64,000 nt of DNA. It comes from CAYGZA01 sp964354135 (lineage in GTDB: Bacteria; Planctomycetota; Planctomycetia; Pirellulales; Thermoguttaceae). The translations under genes were made by a program, and so were the position numbers. The DNA is taken from positions 1 to 64,000 of the forward strand of contig CAYGZA010000004.1 in NCBI GenBank assembly GCA_964354135.1, read 5' to 3'. Shown here piece by piece: positions 1-6,952 of this stretch (position 1 is its first letter; each line of letters starts with the position of its first letter). The notes under the pieces are model-generated. The model was not told where the DNA came from. It saw nothing but the letters and a program-made list of their open reading frames with translations, and did no database searches.

Positions 1-2055
1 GTTGAAGGTGTGGCCGAGGTCCCACTCGAAGATCTCGTACTCCCCGGTGAACATGTAGCTGCCCGGGAAATCGACGCTGGCGTTCTTGCGTATCCAGTCG
101 TTGAAGTCGCCGGAGCAGATCGAGAGGCAATAGCCCTCGACGAGGGCCGGCACCCGCATCGCCGTCTTGCCGCCGTAGCTGAGGCCGTAGAAGCCGATCC
201 GCGACTTATCGACGAACGGCAGGCCGCCGAGCCAGTTGACAATCTGCTGGTGCTGCGGCGTGATGAGCGAGTAAAGCGAGAGGCCCAGCGGGTTGGCCTT
301 CCGCTGGAGCGAGCGGAAGCGATCCTGGCCGCGGTAGAGATTATACGGCGCGAACGTCACAAAACCCCGCTCGGCCAGCTCCGCGGTGAAGGCCTTGTAG
401 TATTGATAGCCGGGGACATTCTTCTCGACCGTGTCGCGGGGCACGCCCTCCAGCCCGTGCTGGCAGACGACCGCCGGCCGCTTCTCTCCAGGCTTGAGGT
501 CCTTGGGCACGCAGAGGATGCCCCAGGCGTGCAACTCCGGCCAGACGTCGAGCACCACTTCATAGCCGGTCCATTTCGGCTCGTCGTAAACCTTGCGGGT
601 CTTGGGGCTCGGCGGCACGAGCGGATCGTCGATCCAGCCGATCACCTCGCGGCGGAAGAACTCGCGGTACTTTTTGGCCCCCTCGATAAACGCCTCGGGC
701 CCTTTGCCGTAGAGCTTTTTGAGCACGGACTCATCGCGGGCCCAACCCGAGACCCGCTCCAGGTGCTGCACGTGGTTGACCAGCTCCTCGACCTGGCGTT
801 TCTGCCGGGCCTGGGGGTCGAACTTCTTGCGGGCGTCTTTGGGCGGGGGGGACACGATGGCCGGTGCGACAATCGGCGTCGCGAGAACGAACGGAGACTG
901 CATCAAACCCGGTTCAACGACCGCCGAGTATTCGAACTTGCCCTGCGTGAGTTGCGAAAGGCGTTTGAACTCGGCCTCCACAGAATCCGGCGTGGGAGTA
1001 GAAAGCCTCCCGGGAGCCGCGCCGCCGCGCCGGCCGGCCGTCGGCGCGGGCGGTCCCTGGACTGATGGGACCTTGCAGTTTTGCCCCAACAGCCCACGCG
1101 GTGCGATCAGACTCGCGATTTCCGCGTCGCCGAATTCCCTGAGCAGACCAAAGACGTTGCGGTAGATCGGTTCCTCCCAGAGCCGCTGACGCGAGTCGAA
1201 GTACCCGTTGACGAGACAGGCGTTGATTCGAGTGTCCGCCGCCGTCGCGTAAAACGCGATCAGTCCGCCCTCGGCGTATCCACCAACGTCGATGTCGTCG
1301 CGCTCGCCTGCCGTCTTCTTGAGCCAATCCACGGCCGCCAGCACCTTCTGCACCTCGTACCCGATGACGTGCCGGCCCATCTCGAATGCCTGGCGGTAGA
1401 CCCACTCGCGGTGCGGCTGGTTCGTGTAGCGGACTAAGCGGCTGCCGGAGAAGTCGCAGGAGCGGTTGATGAGGACCGGCACGACGACGCGACGGCGCAC
1501 TTCCGCCAGGAGCCGAGCGAGTTGGGATTCCGGCGGGAGGCCGGGCACAAGGCCCACCAGTTGCTCCGGCGTCTGGTCGGCATCGGGAATAACGACCACG
1601 TGGTGGGCCGGCTTCTCTTTCGGCTCCAGAAGCAGTCCCTCGCCGGTCACGCCCTCCAGCACCGTCCAGCGGACCTGCCAGACGCGGTATTTCTCCGTCT
1701 CGGCAACCAGCGCCGGATTGTCTTCGTCGCCGAAGCGCTCCATCACCACCGGCACCCGCGGGTCCACCACGCCGATCATCTTCTTGAACCGCTCGCGATT
1801 CGGCTGGACCGACTTCTCGTACGCCTCGGGCGACGAGAAATCCCGCTTCCAGTACTTCTCGCGCGACTTGACCGACTCGGCCGTCTTGCGGTCCAGGAGG
1901 CGATGGGCCTCATCGACGATGCGGACCGAGATGTCGTCGGTCCAATCGAGCACCGCCGTTCCGGCCAAGGGCTCGGGCTTCTTCTCTCCGGCCGGGGTGA
2001 CGGCGGCCAGAAAAGGGAGGATCACGAGTGCAGACAGCAGACTGAGACGCTTCAC
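1..2055 (-). CDS. secreted tandem alpha/beta-hydrolase (acetyl-xylan-esterase/dienelactone-hydrolase-like), 3' end beyond window
   Basis: A GTG start at 2055 follows a GAGAAGGAG ribosome site, and the frame stays open for 685 codons to the left edge, so the C-terminus is missing. The N-terminus (VKRLSLLSALVILPFLAAV) is a signal peptide. Two alpha/beta-hydrolase folds are visible. In the first (about residues 100-350) the nucleophile elbow reads GYAEGG, with Ala261 where the family has serine, so this copy looks catalytically dead. In the second (about 450 to the end) the elbow is GLSYGG with Ser626 intact. An esterase acting on plant or algal glycan substituents outside the cytoplasm is the likely role, inferred from fold and secretion. 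The catalytic Asp and His of domain 2 lie outside the window. Confidence 0.85.
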   Translation of the reverse strand, partial: MKRLSLLSALVILPFLAAVTPAGEKKPEPLAGTAVLDWTDDISVRIVDEAHRLLDRKTAESVKSREKYWKRDFSSPEAYEKSVQPNRERFKKMIGVVDPRVPVVMERFGDEDNPALVAETEKYRVWQVRWTVLEGVTGEGLLLEPKEKPAHHVVVIPDADQTPEQLVGLVPGLPPESQLARLLAEVRRRVVVPVLINRSCDFSGSRLVRYTNQPHREWVYRQAFEMGRHVIGYEVQKVLAAVDWLKKTAGERDDIDVGGYAEGGLIAFYATAADTRINACLVNGYFDSRQRLWEEPIYRNVFGLLREFGDAEIASLIAPRGLLGQNCKVPSVQGPPAPTAGRRGGAAPGRLSTPTPDSVEAEFKRLSQLTQGKFEYSAVVEPGLMQSPFVLATPIVAPAIVSPPPKDARKKFDPQARQKRQVEELVNHVQHLERVSGWARDESVLKKLYGKGPEAFIEGAKKYREFFRREVIGWIDDPLVPPSPKTRKVYDEPKWTGYEVVLDVWPELHAWGILCVPKDLKPGEKRPAVVCQHGLEGVPRDTVEKNVPGYQYYKAFTAELAERGFVTFAPYNLYRGQDRFRSLQRKANPLGLSLYSLITPQHQQIVNWLGGLPFVDKSRIGFYGLSYGGKTAMRVPALVEGYCLSICSGDFNDWIRKNASVDFPGSYMFTGEYEIFEWDLGHTFN

Positions 2056-2081
2056 GGGATTACTCCTTCTCACTGAGTCGT

Positions 2082-2111
2082 AAAGCCCGCGGGCTGCAAC
2101 CCGTGGGCTTT
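2082..2111. repeat. 30-bp REP-like palindrome, copy 1
   Basis: An imperfect palindrome with outer arms AAAGCCC and GGGCTTT around a CGGG..TGCA..CCCG core. It lies between the end of the transposase gene and the start of the hydrolase gene. Two more 30-bp copies with identical outer arms lie at 2736 and 3676. A REP identity is inferred from the flanking RAYT gene. Confidence 0.8.
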
Positions 2112-2156
2112 GTCCTGCAACGCCGGTTTCGGACAACGACGGATCTTGCGAAATGG

Positions 2157-2678
2157 TCATACCTGCTGTCCCCACCTCCACACCCAAGCACCGACGTCTG
2201 CGTGGTCCAGGAGGTACCGATAGGCATTCAACTGCTGCCGGCGGCTCTTGATGGGAATTGTCTTTCGGCCTTTGCCCCACAGTTTGCCCGACCATCCCCG
2301 CTCGCGCAGGGCGTACCACGCGTGCCGCTTCGCCGCGCCTGTCCAATTGCGCACCTGGCTGGACTGCATTTTCGCCAGAAGGTGAACATGCTGCCCGGAG
2401 ACGGTAATACAAACGATCATCGCTCCCAACGCCTCCAGACGCTCCTTCACGGCCGTTCCCACGATCTCCCGCAACGGCTTTGCCAGCCGGGGCGGCGCGT
2501 GCTTGAGCGACTCTCGACTCCGCTCCTCCCGGGCCTTGTACTTGCCGGGCGGGGGCGGGTTCTTGTAGTCGCCTTCGACATGCTCGCGCTGGTGCCGTGT
2601 CCGGAAGCCGCGGGCGTCGCCGTGGAGCCATGCGCCGTAGGTGGTGAGGATGTGGTACCACCTTCGCTGATCAGTCAT
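2157..2678 (-). CDS. REP-associated tyrosine transposase (RAYT), Y1/IS200-like
   Basis: A 173-residue protein with the Y1 transposase layout. The start MTDQRRWYHILTTYGAWLHG is the usual RAYT opening. The HUH-type metal site is His97-Val-His99 in SGQHVHLLAKM, and the candidate nucleophile is Tyr153 or Tyr155 in LNAYRYLLDH. Such enzymes cut single-stranded DNA at REP hairpins and are normally single-copy and domesticated. The gene is flanked 46 bp downstream and 58 bp upstream by near-identical 30-bp palindromes, which are its probable substrates. All catalytic residues are present and nothing suggests decay. Whether it is active cannot be told from sequence. Confidence 0.85.
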   Translation of the reverse strand: MTDQRRWYHILTTYGAWLHGDARGFRTRHQREHVEGDYKNPPPPGKYKAREERSRESLKHAPPRLAKPLREIVGTAVKERLEALGAMIVCITVSGQHVHLLAKMQSSQVRNWTGAAKRHAWYALRERGWSGKLWGKGRKTIPIKSRRQQLNAYRYLLDHADVGAWVWRWGQQV

Positions 2679-2735
2679 GCCTGCGGTCTCCGAATCAGTG
2701 AGTACCGTTGGCGATTACATGACCATTCAAATCCC

Positions 2736-2765
2736 AAAGCCCGGGGGTTGCAACCCGTGGGCTTT
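2736..2765. repeat. 30-bp REP-like palindrome, copy 2
   Basis: Same length and same outer arms (AAAGCCC/GGGCTTT) as the copy at 2082, with an identical right half. It lies in the 5' leader of the transposase gene, 24 bp after the end of the neighbouring lyase gene. Confidence 0.8.
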
Positions 2766-2788
2766 ACGAGATAGTCCATTGTCCCCCA

Positions 2789-3652
2789 TCAGCCCGCGCC
2801 AAATCGTTGCGCCAGAGCGTGCTTCTCCTCAACGCCGATGAGTGCGTTGAACTCTTCAAACGGCATCAAGCGGTCTTCTTCGCCCAGCGTGGTGCCGTCG
2901 CGGCGGAGCTTCCGGCAGACGGCCTCGATTGCCCGGGCGGCGGCAAACAGCCCGGCCAGCGGGTAGAGGATCAACTGAAAGCCGAGATCGACCAGTTGGT
3001 CTTTGGGCAGGACGGGCGTGCGCCCGCCCTCGATCATGTTGGCCACGGCCGGCTTGGGGACGCGGCGGCCGATCTCGGCCAGTTGTTCGACCGAGCCGGG
3101 GGCCTCGATAAAACTGGCATCCGCGCCGGCGTCGCGGGCTCCTTCGATCCGCGCGACCGCTTCGTCCAGCCCGGCGACTGCCAAGGCGTCGGTCCTGGCG
3201 ACGATGAAGAAATCGCGGCCGGCCCGGGCATCCACCGCGGCCCGGATCTTCTGGATGTACTCCTCGCGCTCGATGATCCGCTTGCCGCGCAAGTGGCCGC
3301 AGCGCTTGGGCCACACCTGATCCTCCAGGAAGCAGCCGGCCGTGCCCGCCGCGATCAGCTCGCGGATCGTGCGATGGACGTTGAGCGGGTTCCCGTAGCC
3401 GGTGTCGGCATCGACGATGATCGGGATGTCCACGCTCATCGCGATCCGCCGCGCCCGCTCGATCATCTCCGTTTGCGTCAACAGGCCCAGGTCGGGCTCG
3501 CCGATGGCCGTCGCGGCGACCGAGTAGCCTGAGACGAAACCCATCGGAAAGCCGGCGCGCTGGCAAATCATAGCCGAGAGTGTGTCGTAGACCCCGGGAA
3601 AGGCGATCGCGCCGACTTCGTCGAGGATGCGGTGGATTCTGGTGTGGGCCAT
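2789..3652 (-). CDS. isocitrate lyase/PEP mutase superfamily enzyme (2-methylisocitrate-lyase-like)
   Basis: A 287-residue TIM-barrel protein of the usual length for this superfamily. Visible family marks are the SGYS substrate loop (41-44), the Mg-binding acids in VDADTGYG (Asp81, Asp83) and the lyase signature K116-R-C118-G-H120, with Cys118 as the catalytic acid/base of lyases. A carbon-carbon lyase acting on a small dicarboxylate (methylisocitrate or dimethylmalate type) fits best. Phosphonopyruvate-hydrolase or oxaloacetate-decarboxylase relatives usually lack this Cys motif. No prpC or prpD neighbour is in the window, so the substrate is left open. Cytoplasmic and apparently monocistronic. 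Confidence 0.85.
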   Translation of the reverse strand: MAHTRIHRILDEVGAIAFPGVYDTLSAMICQRAGFPMGFVSGYSVAATAIGEPDLGLLTQTEMIERARRIAMSVDIPIIVDADTGYGNPLNVHRTIRELIAAGTAGCFLEDQVWPKRCGHLRGKRIIEREEYIQKIRAAVDARAGRDFFIVARTDALAVAGLDEAVARIEGARDAGADASFIEAPGSVEQLAEIGRRVPKPAVANMIEGGRTPVLPKDQLVDLGFQLILYPLAGLFAAARAIEAVCRKLRRDGTTLGEEDRLMPFEEFNALIGVEEKHALAQRFGAG

Positions 3653-3675
3653 GAGTTCGACTTCTCCACGCTTTC

Positions 3676-3705
3676 AAAGCCCACGGGTCGCAGCCGGTGG
3701 GCTTT
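3676..3705. repeat. 30-bp REP-like palindrome, copy 3
   Basis: Third palindrome with arms AAAGCCC and GGGCTTT and an altered core (CACGGG..CAGCCGG). It sits between the divergently transcribed lyase and GH172 genes, about 1 kb from the transposase. Confidence 0.75.
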
Positions 3706-3879
3706 GGCAGCCGCCGTTTATGATCGCCTCCAAGATAATCCCTCTCCGGCTGTAGTGCAAATCTGGACGCGGCGGGGGCCGTCTGGTTAGACTATGGTGG
3801 CGTGCGGCACGGCGGAGGGCGGCTGTGTCACGTGCGTCTGTGCGATGTCCTTCCCGTTGGCAATGATTGGAGGTTTCCC

Positions 3880-5490
3880 ATGCGGCAGGTGTCCTGTGCC
3901 TTGGCGTTTGCCCTGTTGATGTTGACCGCACTGTGGCTTGCAGCCGGGCTCGACGGCCCTGCCTTGGCGGAGCCGGTCGCCGTGGGAAACGCCGCGGTCT
4001 CGTCTTCCGAAGTCGGCGGCTCGCTGGGGCACTTGACGAAGCTCCGCCCCGGGCGCTCCGCGCGGGTTTCTTCGGCGAATCCCAAGCGCTCCAGCAACTG
4101 GGACAACCGCCGCATCATGCCGGGCAAGACCCTCGTCCTGGCCGACGTCCAGGGCCCGGGCACGATCCAGCACATCTGGCTCACCTTCCCCGAGCCGGCC
4201 CCGAGCTGGCTGGGCCGCGAGGGCAACCCGAACCACTCCGAGCTGGTCCTGCGCATGTACTGGGACGGGGCCAAGGAGCCCGCCGTCGAGTCGCCGGTGG
4301 GGGATTTCTTCGCCGCCGGGTTCGGGCAGCGGGCGGAAGTGAATTCGGCCCCCGTGGCGGTGGAAGGGGGCGACGCCTACAACTGCTACTGGCCCATGCC
4401 GTTTGCGAAGTCCGCCCGCATCGAGCTGGAAAACCAGGCCGACAAGCCGCTGGGCTCGTTCTACTATCAGATCGACTACCTGAGGGAGGAATCGCTGCCT
4501 CCCGATACTCCCTACTTCTGCGCCCAGTATCGCCAGGAGTTCCCCTGCCAATCCGGCCGCGACTACCTGATCCTGGATGCCGTCGGCCGCGGCCATTACG
4601 TGGGCACGGTCCTCAGCGGCCGGGCACGCAGCCCCAAGTGGTTCGGCGAAGGGGACGACAAGTTCTATATCGACGGCGAAAAGACCCCGAGCCTCTTTGG
4701 CACCGGCACGGAGGACTACGTCTGCAACGCCTGGGGCATGGGGACCGGCACTTTCCCGTTCTTCGGCGTGCCGATCCTCGAAGGCGAGTGGGACATGGTC
4801 GGCTGGTACACCACGGTCTACCGCTGGCACATTCCCGACCCGGTGCGTTTCACCAAGTCGCTGCGGGTGGAAATCGAAGACGCCGGCTGGATCTCGAAGG
4901 ACGAGCTCAAGGAAGGGGCCCACGAGGGATTCGTCGAGCGGAACGATGATTTTGCAACCGTGGCCTTCTGGTACCAGGTCGGCCAGCCGAAGCGATTCGC
5001 CACGCTCCCGCCGGCCAAGGATCGCAAACTGCCGAACCTCGACATCGTCGTCGAGGGCAAGGACATGCTGAAGACGGCCAAGAGCGAGCACGGCGGCCTG
5101 CACCTGCAAAAGGGCTACGACTGGACCGGCGACGGGCAACTGTTTTTCGACAACGCCCGCGGGACCGGGGCGTCGGTTCAGTTCACCTTCCCCGTGGAGA
5201 AGGAGGAACTCCGCCAGCTTACCCTGCGGATGACGTATTCCTACGACTTCGGCATCTACCGCATTTTCCTGGACGGAAAGCAGGTCCGAGAGCCGATCGA
5301 CTTCTACAACGCGGCGGTCAAGGTCAAGGAGCTGAACCTGGGCCAGCAAAGGCTTTCCGCGGGCAACCACACGCTGCGGCTGGAGTGTACCGGGCAGTCC
5401 GGCCCGTCCCGCGGCTCGAAGCTGGGAATCGACTCCGTGCGCCTCCGCCAGCGCTGGAACGTGAAGCGAGAAGCTCCCAAAGACCTTTGA
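3880..5490 (+). CDS. secreted DUF2961/GH172-family glycoside hydrolase
   Basis: The ATG at 3880 is chosen because TTGGAGG lies 6 nt upstream and the protein then opens with a clear signal peptide (MRQVSCALAFALLMLTALWL). The 536-residue product has the DUF2961 core, now CAZy family GH172, whose characterised members act on alpha-D-fructofuranosides or alpha-arabinofuranosides and assemble as oligomers. The family signature FGTGTEDY contains Glu278, the likely catalytic acid. The last 130 residues (from about 405) form a separate beta-rich domain with FDNARGTG and GIYRIFLDG, possibly carbohydrate-binding. The family call is firm and the substrate is unknown. Confidence 0.88.
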   Translation: MRQVSCALAFALLMLTALWLAAGLDGPALAEPVAVGNAAVSSSEVGGSLGHLTKLRPGRSARVSSANPKRSSNWDNRRIMPGKTLVLADVQGPGTIQHIWLTFPEPAPSWLGREGNPNHSELVLRMYWDGAKEPAVESPVGDFFAAGFGQRAEVNSAPVAVEGGDAYNCYWPMPFAKSARIELENQADKPLGSFYYQIDYLREESLPPDTPYFCAQYRQEFPCQSGRDYLILDAVGRGHYVGTVLSGRARSPKWFGEGDDKFYIDGEKTPSLFGTGTEDYVCNAWGMGTGTFPFFGVPILEGEWDMVGWYTTVYRWHIPDPVRFTKSLRVEIEDAGWISKDELKEGAHEGFVERNDDFATVAFWYQVGQPKRFATLPPAKDRKLPNLDIVVEGKDMLKTAKSEHGGLHLQKGYDWTGDGQLFFDNARGTGASVQFTFPVEKEELRQLTLRMTYSYDFGIYRIFLDGKQVREPIDFYNAAVKVKELNLGQQRLSAGNHTLRLECTGQSGPSRGSKLGIDSVRLRQRWNVKREAPKDL

Positions 5491-5545
5491 GAAGCATGAG
5501 CGGGATGTGTCCGCACATTAGTGGCCGTCCCACAATAACTCCGCT

Positions 5546-5565
5546 CTCTCCCGTCCGCGGGAGAG
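5546..5565. terminator. hairpin after GH172 gene, possible bidirectional terminator
   Basis: A perfect 8-bp stem, CTCTCCCG/CGGGAGAG, with loop TCCG lies between the convergent GH172 gene and ribD. There is no clear T-tract, so it may equally be a dispersed G+C-rich repeat resembling the element at 10395. Confidence 0.4.
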
Positions 5566-5592
5566 GAGCAGGGGTTGTTGTTGGCCGGCCGC

Positions 5593-6702
5593 TTAGCCGG
5601 TGCGGGCAATCCGGCCGCGGAGGTAGACGTCCGGCCCGACCTGGCGCCACTCCGGGGAGTCGAGGGTCAGGGCAGCAGAGAGATCGTAGATTCCTTCGCC
5701 GTCGATGGGGCTGCCGGCTGCCTCGCCGCCGAGGAGCTTCGGGGCGATGAAGGCGTGGACCTCGTCGATCTGCCGGGCGTCCAAGAGCGTGCCGAGGAGT
5801 CGGCCGCCCCCTTCCACCAGCACGTTGGTCAGGCGTCGCCGGCCCAGCTCCTCCAAGAGCTGGTCCAGGCGGCCCGCGTGGGAGTCCGCCTCGCAAACGA
5901 GGACCTCGCAGCCGGCCTCGGCCAGCCGCCGGCGATCGGCCTGAGTCGCCTGCGGTCCTGCGGCCACGAGCACGGGGACCTCCCGGGCGGTGCGCACGAG
6001 TTGGCTGTCGGAATAGAGGGATGCCCGGGTGTCGACCACCACGCGAAGGGCCGTGCGCGGGCCCGGGGGCCGGGCGGTCAGCAAGGGGTTGTCCATTCGG
6101 GCCGTCTCCCGGCCGACGACGATCGCATCGACCCGGCCCCGCAGTTGATGGACGATCGCCCGGGACTCGTCGCTGGAGATCCACTGGCTGGAGCCGGTGC
6201 GGGTGGCGGTCTTGCCGTCGGCCGTCATGGCCCACTTGGCGAGGACCCAGGGTCGGCCCGTCCGGAGCAGTTTCAGATACGCGGCGTTGAGCCGGCGGGC
6301 TTCGGCCTCCAGGAGCCCCACTTCCACCTCGATCCCGGCGGAGCGGAGTTTCGCCAGGCCCCGGCCGGCAACCTCGGGGAACGGGTCCGGCTGGGCGGCG
6401 ACCACCCGGCGGATCCCCGCGGCCACGACCGCCTCGATGCACGGCGGGGTCTTGCCGTGATGGCAGCAAGGTTCCAGCGTGACCACCATCGTGGCCCCGG
6501 CGGCCCGCAGGCCGGCAAGCTTGAGGGCCTCGACCTCGGCGTGGGCCTCGCCGAAGCGGCGATGCCAGCCCTCGCCGATGATCTCCGCCCCTTGGACGAC
6601 CACGCAGCCGACCATGGGGTTCGGCTCGACGTGCCCTTGCCCCAGCAAGGCCAGCTCCAGTGCCCGCCGCATGTGCCAGAGGTCGATTTCAGCCTGGTTC
6701 AT
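5593..6702 (-). CDS. ribD: bifunctional diaminohydroxyphosphoribosylaminopyrimidine deaminase/reductase
   Basis: A 369-residue two-domain riboflavin enzyme of normal length. The N-terminal deaminase has the zinc site His54-Ala-Glu56 and PCCHHGKTPPC (Cys79, Cys88). The C-terminal reductase starts near residue 145 (RPWVLAKWAMTADGK) and ends with VEGGGRLLG, the family's NADPH-side motif. It catalyses the second and third steps from GTP to riboflavin. ATG at 6702 is preferred over an in-frame TTG four codons upstream because the family starts close to the EIDLWHMRRALELA helix. No other rib gene lies alongside, so it is not in a riboflavin operon here. Confidence 0.95.
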   Translation of the reverse strand: MNQAEIDLWHMRRALELALLGQGHVEPNPMVGCVVVQGAEIIGEGWHRRFGEAHAEVEALKLAGLRAAGATMVVTLEPCCHHGKTPPCIEAVVAAGIRRVVAAQPDPFPEVAGRGLAKLRSAGIEVEVGLLEAEARRLNAAYLKLLRTGRPWVLAKWAMTADGKTATRTGSSQWISSDESRAIVHQLRGRVDAIVVGRETARMDNPLLTARPPGPRTALRVVVDTRASLYSDSQLVRTAREVPVLVAAGPQATQADRRRLAEAGCEVLVCEADSHAGRLDQLLEELGRRRLTNVLVEGGGRLLGTLLDARQIDEVHAFIAPKLLGGEAAGSPIDGEGIYDLSAALTLDSPEWRQVGPDVYLRGRIARTG

Positions 6703-6735
6703 CGGGCTTCCCAAGCGTTTCTTTCTGCCGAAAGG

Positions 6736-6764
6736 GGCTATCAGCCGTCAGCTCTCAGCAATCA
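6736..6764. repeat. GCTATCAGC-type dispersed repeat, copy 1
   Basis: A short direct-repeat tract built on the word TCAGC (GCTATCAGCCGTCAGC and onward) in the gap upstream of ribD. Related tracts occur at 14778 and 46134. Confidence 0.5.
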
Positions 6765-6822
6765 GTAGGGCCGGCTCCGCCGGCCGAGACTCCGGACACG
6801 CGGCCGGCACAGCCGGCCCTAC
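6763..6822. repeat. 60-bp inverted repeat
   Basis: Arms AGTAGGGCCGGC...GCCGGCC and GGCCGGC...GCCGGCCCTACT can pair along most of 60 bp, giving a long G+C-rich cruciform in the ribD/helicase intergenic gap. It is not near a gene end in a terminator arrangement and is more likely a dispersed palindromic repeat. Confidence 0.65.
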
Positions 6823-6952
6823 TCCGCTACCCTACATTCTGTGCCCTGCGACGCTTCCGGGCAAGCTGGCGTCGCCGGTGGTTTGGGGTAATTGCGTACC
6901 GCCTCGGGATCGGGTAGGTTGTAGGGGTCACGGAGTCTCAAGGAGATATCGC

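Noticed and set aside
10..1065. Plus-strand open frame of 351 codons at the left edge
   Set aside because: Antisense to the tandem alpha/beta hydrolase, which has a signal peptide and active-site motifs.
3787..5370. Minus-strand open frame of 527 codons
   Set aside because: Antisense to the GH172 gene; no family motifs.
6479..6952. Longer N-terminus for the SNF2 helicase
   Set aside because: The extension runs antisense to ribD and through an inverted repeat. ATG 6953 has a good ribosome site.
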